From assembly GCA_963969495.1 (NCBI GenBank), contig OZ018330.1, positions 66,268,513 through 66,332,512 on the forward strand: a stretch of DNA of 64,000 nucleotides, given 5' to 3'. Each line of letters opens with the position of its first letter. The first letter of the stretch is position 1. The translations under genes and the position numbers were made by a program. The stretch comes from Ceratothoa steindachneri (lineage: Eukaryota; Arthropoda; Malacostraca; Isopoda; Cymothoidae). This document shows, piece after piece, positions 1 through 12,100 of the stretch. Under the pieces are notes generated by a model. It saw nothing but the letters and a program-made list of their open reading frames with translations. It searched no databases and was not told the DNA's origin.

Positions 1-2
1 AA

Positions 3-314
3 AAAATCTTACAGGCAACATTCAACTATTCCCTAAGATTCCACAGAAATCAGACTATCATACAGGCAAGGGCTAAAAACACAAACAGTAAGCTGCGCAG
101 CTTCTACCCTGCCAACCAAAAACTACAGCTACATCGATACAAGACCATTGTCAGACCACTATTAACATCCGCCCTCATCATACTCCGAGCTGCTAGTCTC
201 ACAAGGCAAAGGGAGGCACAGCGCATCCAGAACCCTGCTCTGACGCACGCGTGTCGCTACCTAATGTACACCAGAATGACAACTTTATATCAAAACAACA
301 CCTGGCACCGATAA
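3..314 (+). pseudogene. Non-LTR retrotransposon RT C-terminal fragment (Jockey/CR1-like)
   Basis: An open frame enters from the left edge and stops at 312-314. It reads like the region after the polymerase domain of Jockey/CR1-type reverse transcriptases: KLRSFYP, then KTIVRPLLTSALI, where the family has K-x-x-x-IRP-x-LTYA, then RIQNPALTHACRYL, where the family has IQNKALR. This part follows the thumb and carries no catalytic residue. Only about 100 codons are in the window, so the upstream endonuclease and RT state is unknown. No poly-A tail is certain; an A-rich run at about 382-393 could be a tail remnant. Family inferred from pattern only. Confidence 0.6.
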
Positions 315-1332
315 ATGCATACACTCACACATGACTCACCAGACAACTGGATAAGCTCGGAAGAGAAGCCATATTTAAGCGAGAAAAAAAAAGAAACAAA
401 TGTTATTCTTTATTGCAAGTGAACTTCTCACAGGAGGTCAAAAATCCATTACTCTAATCGTTAAACCTCGCCTATCCCTTTAAAAGGCGATACACAGTGG
501 AATGAGTTGAATGCAGTTTTTTACCCAATGGTCTAACAGTTTCATTAAATTTTCTTCCACTGTTATTTTCCTAAGATTTGGGTGAAATTATTCTGGTTGT
601 CCTGAGAGGGGTTCATATGTGAGATACTTGTTTCCCGAGCGAAATTTTAAATTATCTTTGCCACTGAGTCACAGTAAATCTGCCGCTAAAACCAAGAACG
701 CATTAACTCCAAAAATGCGAGTTTTGCAAATATGCTATCTATGGAATCAGTAGAATGAGTCGAATATCCCTTTTACGCCTTGTCATCATAACCGAGATTT
801 CAAATGGTAAGTTGCATTAACGCCACGGTTTTTTCCAATATTTCAAGAGAGAACACACTGTACCTAATCATATTTACTTGTCAGAAAGCATTAACGCCTT
901 ACTGGTTAGGACATAATGCATTTTACATGATAACGTAGTATTTGCAAGTTGCTTCTCATTAATATACTGATTCATTTATTAGCATTTCCAAGATAAGGCG
1001 TGCAGCTCCTCTTTGGCCTTCATAAACAAAGCTGTTTTATTAATGTTGGCTAGTACGCTAGAAGCTTTCAAAGAATTACGAGAAAGGTAAGATGATATTT
1101 ATTCAAATATAATAGTACGTTAATTGAATTTGACAATCATTGTGTCAAATTTTAAGGAGTACATTAATAAATTTACACCAATATATGAAAACTTAAAATC
1201 CACTGTTATACTTCAACTATACAAATTATCTACCTTAATATATCAATTAGAAAATGCAAAATATGTATTATATATATATTTATATTCAACATAAACTTTT
1301 CCTTCTTTTTCAGTTGTATTATACATTCTCTT
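315..1332. other. Non-coding stretch, no gene recognised
   Basis: AT-rich DNA without a convincing reading frame. The only pattern I see is the word gcattaacgcc or close variants at about 700, 814 and 888, with spacings of about 115 and 75 bp. A short A-rich run lies near 385. The minus-strand frame at 1243-1536 lies opposite the transposase-like relic that follows and is not credible. Confidence 0.5.
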
Positions 1333-3090
1333 GATGATGAAGAGAGCTGCAGCAGCAAGTGCTGTGCAGTGGATGAAGAAACGCCATCCAATAGTCCTAA
1401 TAAAAGACCAAGAACCTCCCGAAAAAGGCTTTACGATCAAAGAAGAAAATATCCACTCATCCCCTGTTCTGACATCTGCAAGAAGAAATGCAAAACCCAA
1501 TTGACAGAAATAAAAGCGACAAAATTCATAATTCATTTTGGATCATGCATTATCGCACACGAAAGAAGTTGCTACTTTCAAGAATTCTTCCAAGCCAAAT
1601 CAAGAGAAAGAAGCCATCAACATCAAAAAGGATAGAAAAATCTTGTTCCCTAAAGTATACCTTCCAAAATAACTCGGGAAAAGAAATATGTACATGTTTG
1701 GCAAAGATTCTATTTGAAAACTATCGGATACAGCAGTAACCGAGTCATTGTTAAACTTATGAAAAAATCAAGAAAGTCAAATAGCGGGATTTCCACATTG
1801 CAGCCAGACATGAGAGGTCGCCACTCCCACGCAAATAAAAAATATCACGCTATTATTGTGTAAAACATACAGAAGTATAACCCTCAAATATCTTACTACA
1901 GAATGGAGCATGCGCCAAACAGGAGATAGATCTCATCTGAAATAACTTTAAATGATATGTATAAAGGCTTCTTAACACAAAACTCTAGCTTTTGCACATA
2001 CAATACATATCGTCCAGTATTCAAGGAAGAAAATATTGGTTCTGGTGACCCAAAGGAAGATATTTGTAACACATGTGCGAATAAAATAATCTTCTAGAAG
2101 ATGAGATTATGGTCAGTTTGTTCATTGAACAAGAAAATCCTATTGCAAAGATGCAGGAAGCTCGCCGCGCTTATAAAGAAAATCATTCAAAAGCATGGAA
2201 CTCTACCAGCAGAGTTTAAGCTGTTAATATGCAGAAAGTTCTTTTGCTGCCAATGATTAGCTGCTTGAAAATCTGAAGATTCACACCTTGACTGATCATT
2301 TTCAATGAAGCATTTGCTAGCATGAGAAAAATGAAGTAAAGGAAGGAAAAGTTTCCAAAGTTAGAGACGAACATTATGCTGATATGGGACGAGATGACAG
2401 CAGGAAAAATTAAAGAACATGTAGCCAATAAATTTTTATCCCTTATTAATAAGTAGAGAGTTGCCCAAGACTCTATTTTCTGGATAGGTTATTGCGCTGC
2501 ACAGAACAAAAAACGGTGTTTGTATAATGTCCCGGTAATTCTCATCAAGTATCAAAACCAAATCAATAGTATTAATTTTAAGTACTTGAATGTAGGCCAT
2601 ACATTCATGGAAGCTGTTGGCATACATGGCCATATTAAACGGCCTTCGGAGCGAAAAGCAAACGTATATGATTTCAAAGACTAGAAAGATGCCATTCAAA
2701 ATTATGTCAAGCGGTCAGATGTCCTTAAAATGAACAAGAAGGAACATTTCTTCAAGTTTTCAGTAATAAATAATCTGAAAAGAACAAGGTCGAAAGAGCG
2801 CATTGGTGATATGTCATACTTAGAAGAACTTGTCGAGTCAGATTCAAGAAAGGATTAATAGGTTTTAGGTATGACATTATTCAAAGCGCAGTATCAGTTT
2901 TGCAACTTTGTAAAAAAACTGCTAAGGTATCAAGTGAACTCATTGAGACTACTCTAGAAAATCGTCCCAGGAGCCTATCTTCAACCAAGAAGAAAAACAT
3001 AGTTGAAAAGCTAATATTCATAATGCCTCCAAACAGACGAGAGTTTTGGCTAAATATGCCAGCAAATCCTAACAGCAAAATCTACTCAGT
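1333..3090 (+). pseudogene. Decayed Cys-rich transposase-like gene of a multi-copy arthropod family
   Basis: Reading across frames gives a collinear protein. It has a basic N-terminus with a CSDICKKKCKTQL cysteine cluster (about 1470-1500), then WIMHYRTRKKLLLSRI, then GRHSHANKK, then NPQISYYRMEHAPNRR (about 1875-1930) and SSEITLNDMYKGFL, then KEENIGSGDPKEDICNTC (about 2020-2080). Further on come WDEMTAGKIKEH, DSIFWIGYCAAQNK (about 2470-2510), YLNVGHTFMEAVGIHGH (about 2585-2635), NVYDFKD, and a C-terminal PPNRREFWLNMP block (about 3025-3065). I remember this order from unnamed multi-copy arthropod proteins with a D-N-x-x-x-Q-N-K motif that looks DDE-like; I know no accepted name. At least three in-frame stops (V*NI, NRR*IS, IIF*) and several frameshifts make it dead. 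No TIRs or target duplication were found. Confidence 0.6.
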
Positions 3091-4055
3091 CAAGTTGACA
3101 TCAAATATACATGAATTTTTAATAATAGATGTTTCCATAAATGCATTTTTTGTAGACATGTAAGTCACTCTAATTGCTGAATTCAATGTTTATATACAGT
3201 GCATTAACTTTTTCTTGGACACATTACTAATCAATGTATGAATTAATGATTCTGTAGTGATTACATCTATTTTTATTTTAATTGAAATTTCAAAAACTGG
3301 AGTGTCTTATTTCAAAACAGAATTTTCTTTTATTTTTATATATGATAGTATATGTGAAAAATAACCCATTACTATTATTTCACTTTGTGTCACGTATTTT
3401 TCTGATAATTTTAATCTCCCTGCTTACTCTGTATAAATTGATATGATTAATGAAATCAATATATGCTCTGTCACTGCAGCAAAAGGCATAATTTTCATAA
3501 CCACTTTCAGAAGTTACTTTTTCTTTATTGTTACTTTGTAATTGCATAGCTTTCGGTTGGTCAAAAATGGCGTCATATGTGAAATTAATAAATGTTTCGT
3601 TTCACAAATCCTGGAACACACTAAGCCATGTGGAGATAATGTGATTTGCCCTCCAAATAAAACAACAGCATCTTACCAAATTATTTGCCAATTTCTGCAA
3701 AATATTATTACAAAGCACAACGCATTATCTCCAAATTAGAAGGTAGTTAATGTAGGTTGGACGACCTATTTGAATATATACTAAATTTTATGAGGAATTT
3801 GATGCAATAAAGCAAGAGTAGAGATGTTAAAGTAAAAGTTTACAAAATAATAGATTGCAAGTGTATGTAGCAAAGGAGTAAAGTGGACTGAAGTCTTAAA
3901 TATCAATTTTCTCAAAACGAAGATTTTAGAGTTAATGCGTTTTACCGTTTGGTCGCAGAATTGTTCCTTAAGAGCATACCAACCAAAACTTTTTCCTGTT
4001 AACTTAGCATCATTGCCTTTTCTAAATTCCCAAAATCACATTGCGAATTTCCTCG

Positions 4056-4130
4056 TCTCACACTTCCATAAAATTCATTATTCAACAATGTGCTCCTCTC
4101 ACACTTCCATAATATTCATTATTCAACAAT
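4056..4130. repeat. Tandem duplication, 2 x 34 bp with a 41-bp period
   Basis: Bases 4056-4089 and 4097-4130 match at all but one position. Each begins tctcacacttccata and ends attattcaacaat. A recent local duplication with no visible function. Confidence 0.9.
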
Positions 4131-4201
4131 AAAGCACAGTAACGGCAGCAAAATAATAGATTTGTAAATGAAGAGTATAATATATCTACTTATAAACATT
4201 T

Positions 4202-4209
4202 GGTTAGGC
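4202..4209. repeat. Target-site duplication of hAT 1, left copy
   Basis: ggttaggc directly abuts the left TIR; its partner ggctaggc lies at 7952-7959. Eight base pairs is the hAT standard. Confidence 0.75.
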
Positions 4210-4639
4210 CAAGGGTGGGGAACCTTTTCATGTATGGAGGCCACATTTAAATTTGCCGTTCGCACGAAGGCCGCAGTCAATAAGTATGACTATTTTTTAC
4301 TGTAATTTTAAATCTCTTATTAATATTATTTAAATTAATTCTAGTGTAAAAGTCTTAAATATAGCGTACATAAATGTACGCATAAATACTCCGACACAAG
4401 CTGCGTGCCCTCTCGTATCTCTAAATGCACCTCTCGCCTCGAATTCTCTGTCGCCCTTTTTCACGCCACCGTTATCTCCAAGATGGCTCGAAGGCGTGAA
4501 AGACATACTGTCTGCTCAGAGATGAAAAAAGGTCTTTCGCGCGACGATACTGATTTTACGAAATTCTATTCTCTCTTTCGATTTCTACAGCGAGTGTGTA
4601 AAACTCAATCCACTTAGGAAACAGTTCGCCCGCTGCAAG

Positions 4640-5540
4640 GAAGGAACTTCTCGGGGAATTGGTTGTTGCCGTCACGGTACTTGTAGGTGACAAACTTCTC
4701 GCCCCCCCCCACCCCTTCAGAGTCTGAGGTTACACAGAACCTTCCTCTGCGTATTACCCTAGACGTAGCTAGGTAATTGGTTGTGGTTCACCTTCGTGAT
4801 CGGGAAAAGGATCAGCATATCACCGTTCTAGGATTACCATCTCCTTCGGTAACTTCGGACGGCCGGACTAGGTGCGATCATCATCACCAGAAGATCTTCA
4901 CCGCCCCCATTCAAAAATAATTACGAACTCAAAGTTATGGTTAATTGAATTATCCAATCCCCTAACTTCACCAGTTTATTTGTGAACTAGAATTCTCATC
5001 CCGAGCCCATACCCTCGTATATTAGAAGTGCTTACTTAATTCAGTGTTTAACTCAATAATAATATTTCCTTCGTTCTGCCTGGTGTCATTAAGACGCAAA
5101 CATCCCAGTGAGTAATCTGCAAGTAATCCCCACGACATTTTGGAGATTTATTTATTCAGTGCAATATTAATCTTATTTATATTTATATACGCTGTTGCTT
5201 ATTTCAAATTCATGTACATTAAATATTATTTTTGTATCTGTGTGTTTAACTATTTTGGACGATCCTTTGGCAATTATTAAGCAATTCACTCGGCCTAAAT
5301 CTCAATATTTCAATGACTCACCCATGGTTGGCTTTTACTGAGTTGGGAACACACTCAGGGGATCATCATATTAGTTTTGATCAAAAAGGTACGCACCGGG
5401 GTTATTCTTATTCACCGGAAGTGGGTAAGATAGGTGTATTGGATACACTTCACCTCCGCTTCACCTCGGTGCGGTAATAAAATATATGTCCAGGAAGTGG
5501 GCTTGGGATTCCCCCCTCACTAAACCTTCGACATCTAACA
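4640..5540. other. Probable insertion inside hAT 1, possibly LTR-like
   Basis: This block has runs of C (ten Cs at about 4701) and pyrimidine-rich text with cccc and tcgg words, unlike the surrounding hAT DNA, and no reading frame. It resembles in style the segments at 21590-22470 and 23380-23890, including a gacgatcc...ctcggcc stretch near 5255-5295. The resemblance is weak and its borders are not defined. Confidence 0.3.
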
Positions 5541-5599
5541 TGAGGTATTCATGCATTTTAAGACGAATAATTTATTCATTCTCCTTTTTAATAATTTAA

Positions 5600-7310
5600 T
5601 GACTTCTTTGGGATTGCTTCTGGCGAGAAAAAATTGTGATATCTGGTACTAACATGGAGGTTTTAAGTTTTAAGTGGTCATCCAGATGCTCATCTGTCAT
5701 ATGTGTTCTTAATAAATTCTTGATTTGTGTTAAGTATGAGGATGTGGATTCACAACAGTATGTCGTCGAAAATCACCAAATGAATCGGCAAGCATGTTCG
5801 TGAAGGCAAGGGTATTCTATCCATTTTTTTCCAAATTTCCATGTGATCTTCCTTACTATCAAACAGAAATTTCACCACATTATCTTTACACAGCTCAATA
5901 AACTCTATTTGTAAATCTTTCGGTGCTTTTAATAAATCAACTAAGTGAGGTTGAAAAGCTAGTTTCAGGTTAACATCATGCTTTACAAAATCAATGATTC
6001 TTTCATTGTATTCTGTAATTAATGAGTCGGAAACTGATTGGTATTTTTTACAAGATTCACAGGTATACTCTTCATTATTATAAATTATTTTCGTTAACTG
6101 GGGAAAGTGTTGTTCTGAATTTTTTGGCTGGGCAAGACGAGACTTAAAACAACTTCTTTCTAAATGCTAGAATCTTTTGCCGCATATCATATATAAATTT
6201 AGTTTTGCCTTGCAGGGAAATATTTAACTCATTTTTTCTTTGTCATTATATCACATAGAAATGCAACATCTTGGTGAACATTTGCATCTGATAATTCACA
6301 ATGTCGATTGTTTCCTTGAAAAAGTCAATTATTTGCGCTCGCAAAGATAGAATTTTGGCAAATTCTTTCCTTGCGATGACCAACACAGTTTTGAATGATA
6401 AGATAGATTTAAACTGATTATCTCATCATCCATCATGAGCATGTTTCGAAGCTGAGGATGCCTCGTAGCATTTGGTCAAATATAGTTCACATTACCTATA
6501 ACTTTGTGCAAAGTGTCATTTAAAATGAGAGATCTGCCATAGAGATTTTGCTGATGCAGAATGCAATGACAAGAAATCGGTATTTGGATCTGAGTGTTCT
6601 ATTTTAAGATGTGCAATAAATCCTTTGTTTTTCCCAATCATAGATGGAGCACCATTTGTACACACACTCACCAAGTTAGTAAAATTTAGTTAAGCTTCAC
6701 AAAATTTATCCTTAATGTTGTTAAAAATATCAATTCCTCGCGTCGTTCGCTTAAGGCAGCTTAAGGCTATTGAGTTATATATGTTTTCTTTGGGGTTATT
6801 TTTTAAAGATGCATAGTTACATTGCGAGCTAACTCCTGCTGCCTATCTGTATTAGTTCACCTTGAAATACATACTTCCTCATATTTCTTAAGTCTATCGG
6901 GATATAAGCATCTTACAACTTCAACGATGCATTCCTTTATAAGTTCTGCATCGCTAAATGGCTTACCTTTGTTACCAAGCAAATACGCTACTTTATTACT
7001 TGCCTCAGTCGTAGGATTTCCTTGATGTAGGCCTAACACTGAATGGAATATTTTTTTTATTTTATGCTTTCCATCTTTTAGTTTATTAAATTCAATCTTT
7101 GGAGCACATCCTCTAATTTTGCATATTTATTGTCCTTATCAGCAACATATGTAGTTCTTGTGTGCATTGCATTTCTTTATTGTTGTAATTACGTTATCAA
7201 AGAGCAAGCAAAATATTGTAATTCCCATTCGTCATTAAATACTCTGTTTTCTTTTTGTAACGTTCTTTTTAGTTTTTTAGATATGAAGGGGAGGCAAATG
7301 AAGAAAATTA
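5600..7310 (-). pseudogene. hAT 1 transposase, BED-finger GTF2IRD2-like, degraded
   Basis: From the N-terminal side (high coordinates), the minus strand reads VFNDEWELQYF, the start of the BED-like finger, near 7230-7250. Then come SNKVAYLLGNKGKPFSDAEL and LIKECIVEVVRCLYPD (6870-7000), the block between the finger and the catalytic core. CTNGAPSMIGKNKGF (about 6625-6670) follows, with LHCILHQQNLYG (about 6560), the conserved C-T-D-G-A-P and H-C-x-x-H motifs of this group. KAPKDLQIEFIEL (about 5880-5930) and TDEHLDDHLKL (about 5670-5700) represent the C-terminal dimerisation domain. Frameshifts and stops separate every block, and the aspartate of CTDGAP is Asn here. The product would be a cut-and-paste transposase; this copy is dead. 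Confidence 0.75.
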
Positions 7311-9546
7311 TTTAATCTGAAAAACGTAACTTATTGATTAAGGGTAACAAGCAAGGCAGCGAAAAAATCAAAGGAAATAGTATACATCGATGGACGGAGA
7401 CATGCATGAACACCACGCTAAAATCACATAATTAACTGACATTACGGTTCTTAACAACCGATTTTTGGCCATTTTGCCAGTTTAGTTCTGTCACTTACAA
7501 AATATATATAATGTAAACTTAGTAATTTTACTTATATATTATAATGCATCTTAGCATTGTTAAAAAAAAAATGTATTTCCGTAGTTACGCAGTATGTAGT
7601 TTGCTCATGTATATAATTATGAACAAAAACTTAGGTGTAGAAAGAATGCTGGAAAAACTTTACCTGAAGAGAAAAATCAGCGGAAATGACATATCATCAC
7701 ATAGAGGTGCTTTCTTTTTCCCTAATTTCACGTCTACATGTGTTTGGTAAACACTGATATAAACGGTTTATATAGTTAGTAATATTTTGTTTACATTCGG
7801 TGCGATGATTTAGCTTTAGCGAATACCTATTTTGTAAAAGTTCGTGACTATATTCTGTTATATATTCTAACTCCTTGGAATTCATGTTTTTTTTATATAA
7901 ATTAAGATTTATTTCGATAAGGTATGGGAGGCCGCTGGTTCCCCACCCCTAGGCTAGGCTATGTCATATGCACAGGTACCTAACTTAGAGTTAAGTAGAT
8001 TAGGCTAGTATAAAGTAACCTGCTTTCGAATATTTATAGCCATAAAATAATGATAAATTTTAACATTTATCTATAAAGTTAAAATGGTTACATTGATAAA
8101 AGAGCATTAGACTATATCCGTCGAATTAAGAAGTCATCTGAGGAAAGGGAAACAGACAATGAAAAAAGAAGGGCACTAATTTTGTTGTGAGGATGTTGGG
8201 TAGTTGTTTTGGCATTCAAATTCAAGCGCTTTGTAAAATAGCGGTAGTTAAATCGTGGTTCTAGCTTTAGAATATGTAATGATTCTAGAATTACTAATGA
8301 GGTCGAGTAGTAGCGCTAGTTAGAATATAAAATGAAACGTTAAAGATGGAATAGTGGCTCGTTTTGACATTTTTTACATATCGAGGACAATTCTTGTTTA
8401 GAGATAGATGAATGGGAACTTCTATAAGGTAGATTCAAGTGCTTTAAGCTCAATATTTTAAGTTATAGCATTTTTTCAGGCATAAGGACTGTTGCAGGAC
8501 GCACAAGTGAATAAATTTACCGCTCTGACTATCTAATGGATTGGAAACGGATCTTTAAAGTGGAAAAAGTGAGGACTAGAATTATCATCAATTAAGTTAC
8601 ATTAAGGGTAGATTTGCCAAAAAGCTTAAGGAATGACGTGATTAGGTTTAAAACTTAAGTGGTCCAAAAATAAAGTCTTATGTAAACTTTAACTTTTGGT
8701 TTTGAGCCAACAAAGGATTTAGGAGTAAATAATTTGCATACAAAATTGGAAATAATCTTATCAAATCTAGCACCAGGAACAAAGGACAAACACCATATGT
8801 ATATGGCGTTTGATTGGTGCTAGGTTGGATGTCGATGACGTACTAGTGAAGATGCGGATACCTATAGAGCGAGTTGTGGAAGATTGTTCCCACGGCAAAG
8901 TCTGGATCAAATTGTGAAATTCTGGTTCAGGATTACGTAGAATTCTTTCAATTGAAGTGCTGACGTTGGGGAGTCTGCAAATACGAATTACGCATCTAGT
9001 GTGGCTGGTATTCGCATCGGTGCTGATCCACATGGAAATAAAGAGCGATAGTTGCCGACATGGAATCTTGATGAGCGCATGACCGCCAAAATGAATGGCA
9101 CATACATATAATGACCTCTCCATGTAGTTGTTTTTTGAAAACATCTTTCTCTCTCTCTCTCTCTCTCTCTATCTACCTCTCTTTCCCCGTTTCACTCTCT
9201 CTTACCCTAAATTCTCTCAAACTGGTAGTCTCGTTGATGGAGCTAGAGAGAAAGAGAATGAGCACAGCGAGAAATGGGTAGGACCCCACCATATAGGAAA
9301 CGGAAATGGTCTGAGCCTGGCAACGGGAAGCGAAGTAAAGATTTTGCCTCGATTTCTCTGCTTCTTAAGTGTTCATGTTCATTAGAGTCATAGCCCACCC
9401 AATGGTGACTCAATGTGACTCGCATCACATACAAACATCTTCACCTGAGTTTGTTTTAATAACGGATTAACATATTTTTCTTCAGGAAAACGGCTCCCAT
9501 AATGCGACCATCAAAGAGATGGTACAGATGTGATTGTATGGTATGG

Positions 9547-10042
9547 TTGTAGATAGAGGGGAGTATGAAAAGGAACAAAGAGAAAATAAAAAAGAAATGT
9601 AGCGTAAGCGAGTTGCAAACAGCTCTCTGCGTCGCTGGACAACTGTTAGCCAGCGATTAATCCACTTCACCTCCCTGACTCTCAAAAAAGACTCATTCAA
9701 GCGGAGATTTTAAACCACTTGCCTGCACTTCTCGCACGCTACACAACCACCCTCTTAGAAGCCGAGCTTATTTTGAAGAAATTAATAGAACGCCGTTTTT
9801 AAATGTTATCCAATAGCTAACGCTCCCCCTCCGGGCTCTGGGCACCATTGTAATTATATAGGAGTAGGAATAGGGACAAAGAAAATATAAAGAAGAAAAG
9901 TAGAGTAGGAGAGTTGCGAACAGCTTCCTGCGTCACTGGACCAATGTTAGACAGCGGCGAATCCACTTCGCCATCCTAAGTCTCAAAAAAGACTCATTCA
10001 AGCGAAGCTTTCAAGCCGCTGCCTTGCAATTCTCGCCCGGTA
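9547..10042. repeat. Diverged tandem duplication, about 195-bp units at 300-bp period
   Basis: About 9547-9742 and 9849-10042 are homologous. Both contain ggaacaaag or gggacaaag, then aaaagtag or aaatgtag, gagttgc.aacagct, ctgcgtc.ctgga and gactcattcaagcg.ag, ending near cttctcgc or attctcgc. The copies differ at roughly one base in six. No coding potential was recognised. Confidence 0.8.
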
Positions 10043-10562
10043 GATGGGACTCAATTGTTTAATTGGCCCATTTTTTTCCTATATGTAGAAATCAATTTAT
10101 AGATATGATTATATCTTTAGCGTTTAATTGAGTATATGAGTCCGCAGTTGGGTGATTTTCAACCTACAATCATTTACCAGCAACCTGGCACTCTACCTCA
10201 ATTGAGATTGCATGATAGTGAAATCCTAAATTGAGCATTTACAGAACCATAGATAGAAAGAGATTGTGCAATTCCCTGCCCAACACTTTCCTCAGGAATG
10301 ACTCCAACGTACTTCTTTGTACATTACTATGTTAAACATAACATACATATATAGATAAGGCGAACATGGCAGGAAATCGTTTACTGCCTACATGTGCTTC
10401 AACTAACCACAAATCGAGCGCACGAAGAAGAGTATTATATGTGGTAAAGAGACTACTATATCTAACGCTCGTTTGGTAATAAAATGCACTTTTCAATAAT
10501 ATACTTTTGCAATAAATCTTTGAACTTGTGATCGAAATTCATGAAGTTAAATGGGACTCGCC

Positions 10563-10589
10563 ATATATATATATATATATATATATATA
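10563..10589. repeat. (TA)n microsatellite
   Basis: An uninterrupted alternating a/t run of about 27 bp. Confidence 0.95.
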
Positions 10590-11761
10590 GATATGTATTA
10601 TTTACGAAGGTAAATAAAGATTTAAAAAAAATAATAATACACCAAATCCAACTGTATAATGTAGCAGAGGAAAAAGAAAAACTAAAGCAAACGTCACCTC
10701 ACATTGTCGATCCAAGAAACAAGTTAAACTTGAACAATCCTAAAATATTTACTACTATTAGGGTTGTTATTTATACTGCTGCGTTTCTCAACCTGTGGCC
10801 TCATGGCCAAAATGAGGCATGGCAAATTTCAGGTGGGTCACAGAAATTTCATAATTTTTAGTAGGCCAGAGGGCTCATATATGGGCAACAGCTAATTAAG
10901 TACGGATAAAACTTTTATTGACTGCTACTATTTGGATTAATGAAATTATATCCATGTATATAATTAAATTATATCTAAATTATGGTTATTTACTAATTAC
11001 CTAGTGATTTAATGATTTATAATTGGTCAGCCGTTGTAAATACTGTGTATATAATTAACGTATATAATCCAAATATGTATATAATTAAAATATATTTAAA
11101 TTATGGTGATTTACTAATTATTCAGTGTTTTAATGGTTTTTATTTAGTCAGCAGTCGTAAATACAGTTTTTTTAGGGTAAAAATAAAATTTTCTAATTAT
11201 TACTGCACAGTTAGTTTTTGGCACCACCATTGTAATTCCCCGGCAATCTTGTTTGTTTCCATTATAACTGTTCCACAATGTTTGGTTATTATCTTAGGTG
11301 AGTAATTTGTATTTCAACTGCTTTGTTCAGCTCTAATATTAGTTATAGTTATCTTGTATAAGAAATTGTAAATTACAGTTTTCAGTGGCGTATCGTGATT
11401 TCAGCAATAGGCTGTGCTTATATACCAGAGCGGGCCTAAAATGTAAATTTGCAAATAATTGGTTAATCCAAAAATATTATTGAATGAATTTGATTTTCAA
11501 TATAAAAATTAGAATTTAATTTTGTTGCCTGTGCGGTACAAAGGTAGTACAGTCAGAAAATACGTCCCTGATATTTTTGTGTATTTTTTTCATTAAGTTT
11601 ATTAAGTTTCCTTAAATAATTCTAGTTATTCCTGAATAACTATTACTTAAAATAGGTAGTTCAATCCTTAATTGTATTATGTCATTTTTCCAATCATATA
11701 AAATTATATTTGTATTTAGATTATAGGATGTTATCAATTTTTTTTTCCTCTCAGACTGTCC

Positions 11762-12000
11762 ATGACTAATAAGAAGAAACCATGCCGACAATACTCAAGC
11801 GAGTTTTTAGCATACTGCTCTATACAGTCTCCAAGCAATATAAGAAAGCCAAAGTATCTCATATGTATGACGGAACATTCTAACGATAGTATGAGCTGAG
11901 GTAAAATTAAATAAAATCTGGAGAAATACAAGGAAAAGAAAGACAAATCATTATATTTCCAAAAACTTCATGATAATTTCCAAAGACAGATCACTGTTAC
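11762..12000 (+). pseudogene. hAT 2 transposase, BED-finger N-terminus
   Basis: The frame from ATG at 11762 reads MTNKKKPCRQYSSEFLAYC, then KPKYLICMTEHSNDSMS and a basic K-rich continuation. This matches the start of SCAND3/ZBED-type hAT transposases: a basic leader, Y-x-x-x-[YF]-L, the first finger cysteines and an S-N-[ED]-S-M block. The finger histidines follow after an in-frame stop. The base string tctcag sits directly before the ATG and could be an old splice acceptor. The rest of the gene resumes beyond the mariner. Confidence 0.6.
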
Positions 12001-12100
12001 TTCCTAATTTTGCATGTATCAGAATAAATTCGACAAAAGTTTCCTCGCATCTTAGGAAATTTCCAAGCTAATAGTATAAACCCGAAGAGGACAGCAAGGT

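Larger units (their letters stand above)
3091..4209. other. Non-coding stretch with a small direct duplication
   Basis: No gene is recognised. Short imperfect inverted words, ggagataatgtg near 3632 and acgcattatctcc near 3720, face each other about 90 bp apart, but no wider palindrome extends from them. A clear 34-bp direct duplication lies near its right end and is listed separately. Confidence 0.45.
4210..7951 (-). mobile_element. hAT transposon 1 with TIRs and 8-bp target duplication
   Basis: The left end reads caagggtggggaacc (4210-4224). The right end, read on the other strand, is taggggtggggaacc (7937-7951). These are the 15-bp ends expected of hAT-Charlie type elements (canonical form CAGGGGTGGGGAACC). 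Directly outside lie ggttaggc (4202-4209) and ggctaggc (7952-7959), an 8-bp target duplication with one mismatch. The transposase relic inside runs on the minus strand. About 0.9 kb at its 3' side (roughly 4640-5540) is foreign-looking, with C-rich runs, and is probably a later insertion. At 3.7 kb the length fits an autonomous hAT plus that insert. Confidence 0.85.
7952..10778. other. Long stretch without a recognised gene
   Basis: The longest open frame is a minus-strand 125-codon one at 8767-9144 that resembles nothing I know and has no supporting neighbours. A (CT)n run lies near 9150-9172. A diverged direct duplication (9547-10042) and a (TA)n tract (10563-10589) are listed separately. 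Confidence 0.45.

Noticed and set aside
8767..9144. 125-codon minus-strand frame
   Set aside because: No motif, no homologue I can recall, and no supporting neighbours.
11385..11430. cagtggcgtatcgtg as another hAT end inside hAT 2
   Set aside because: No inverted partner was found nearby; one short match is not enough.
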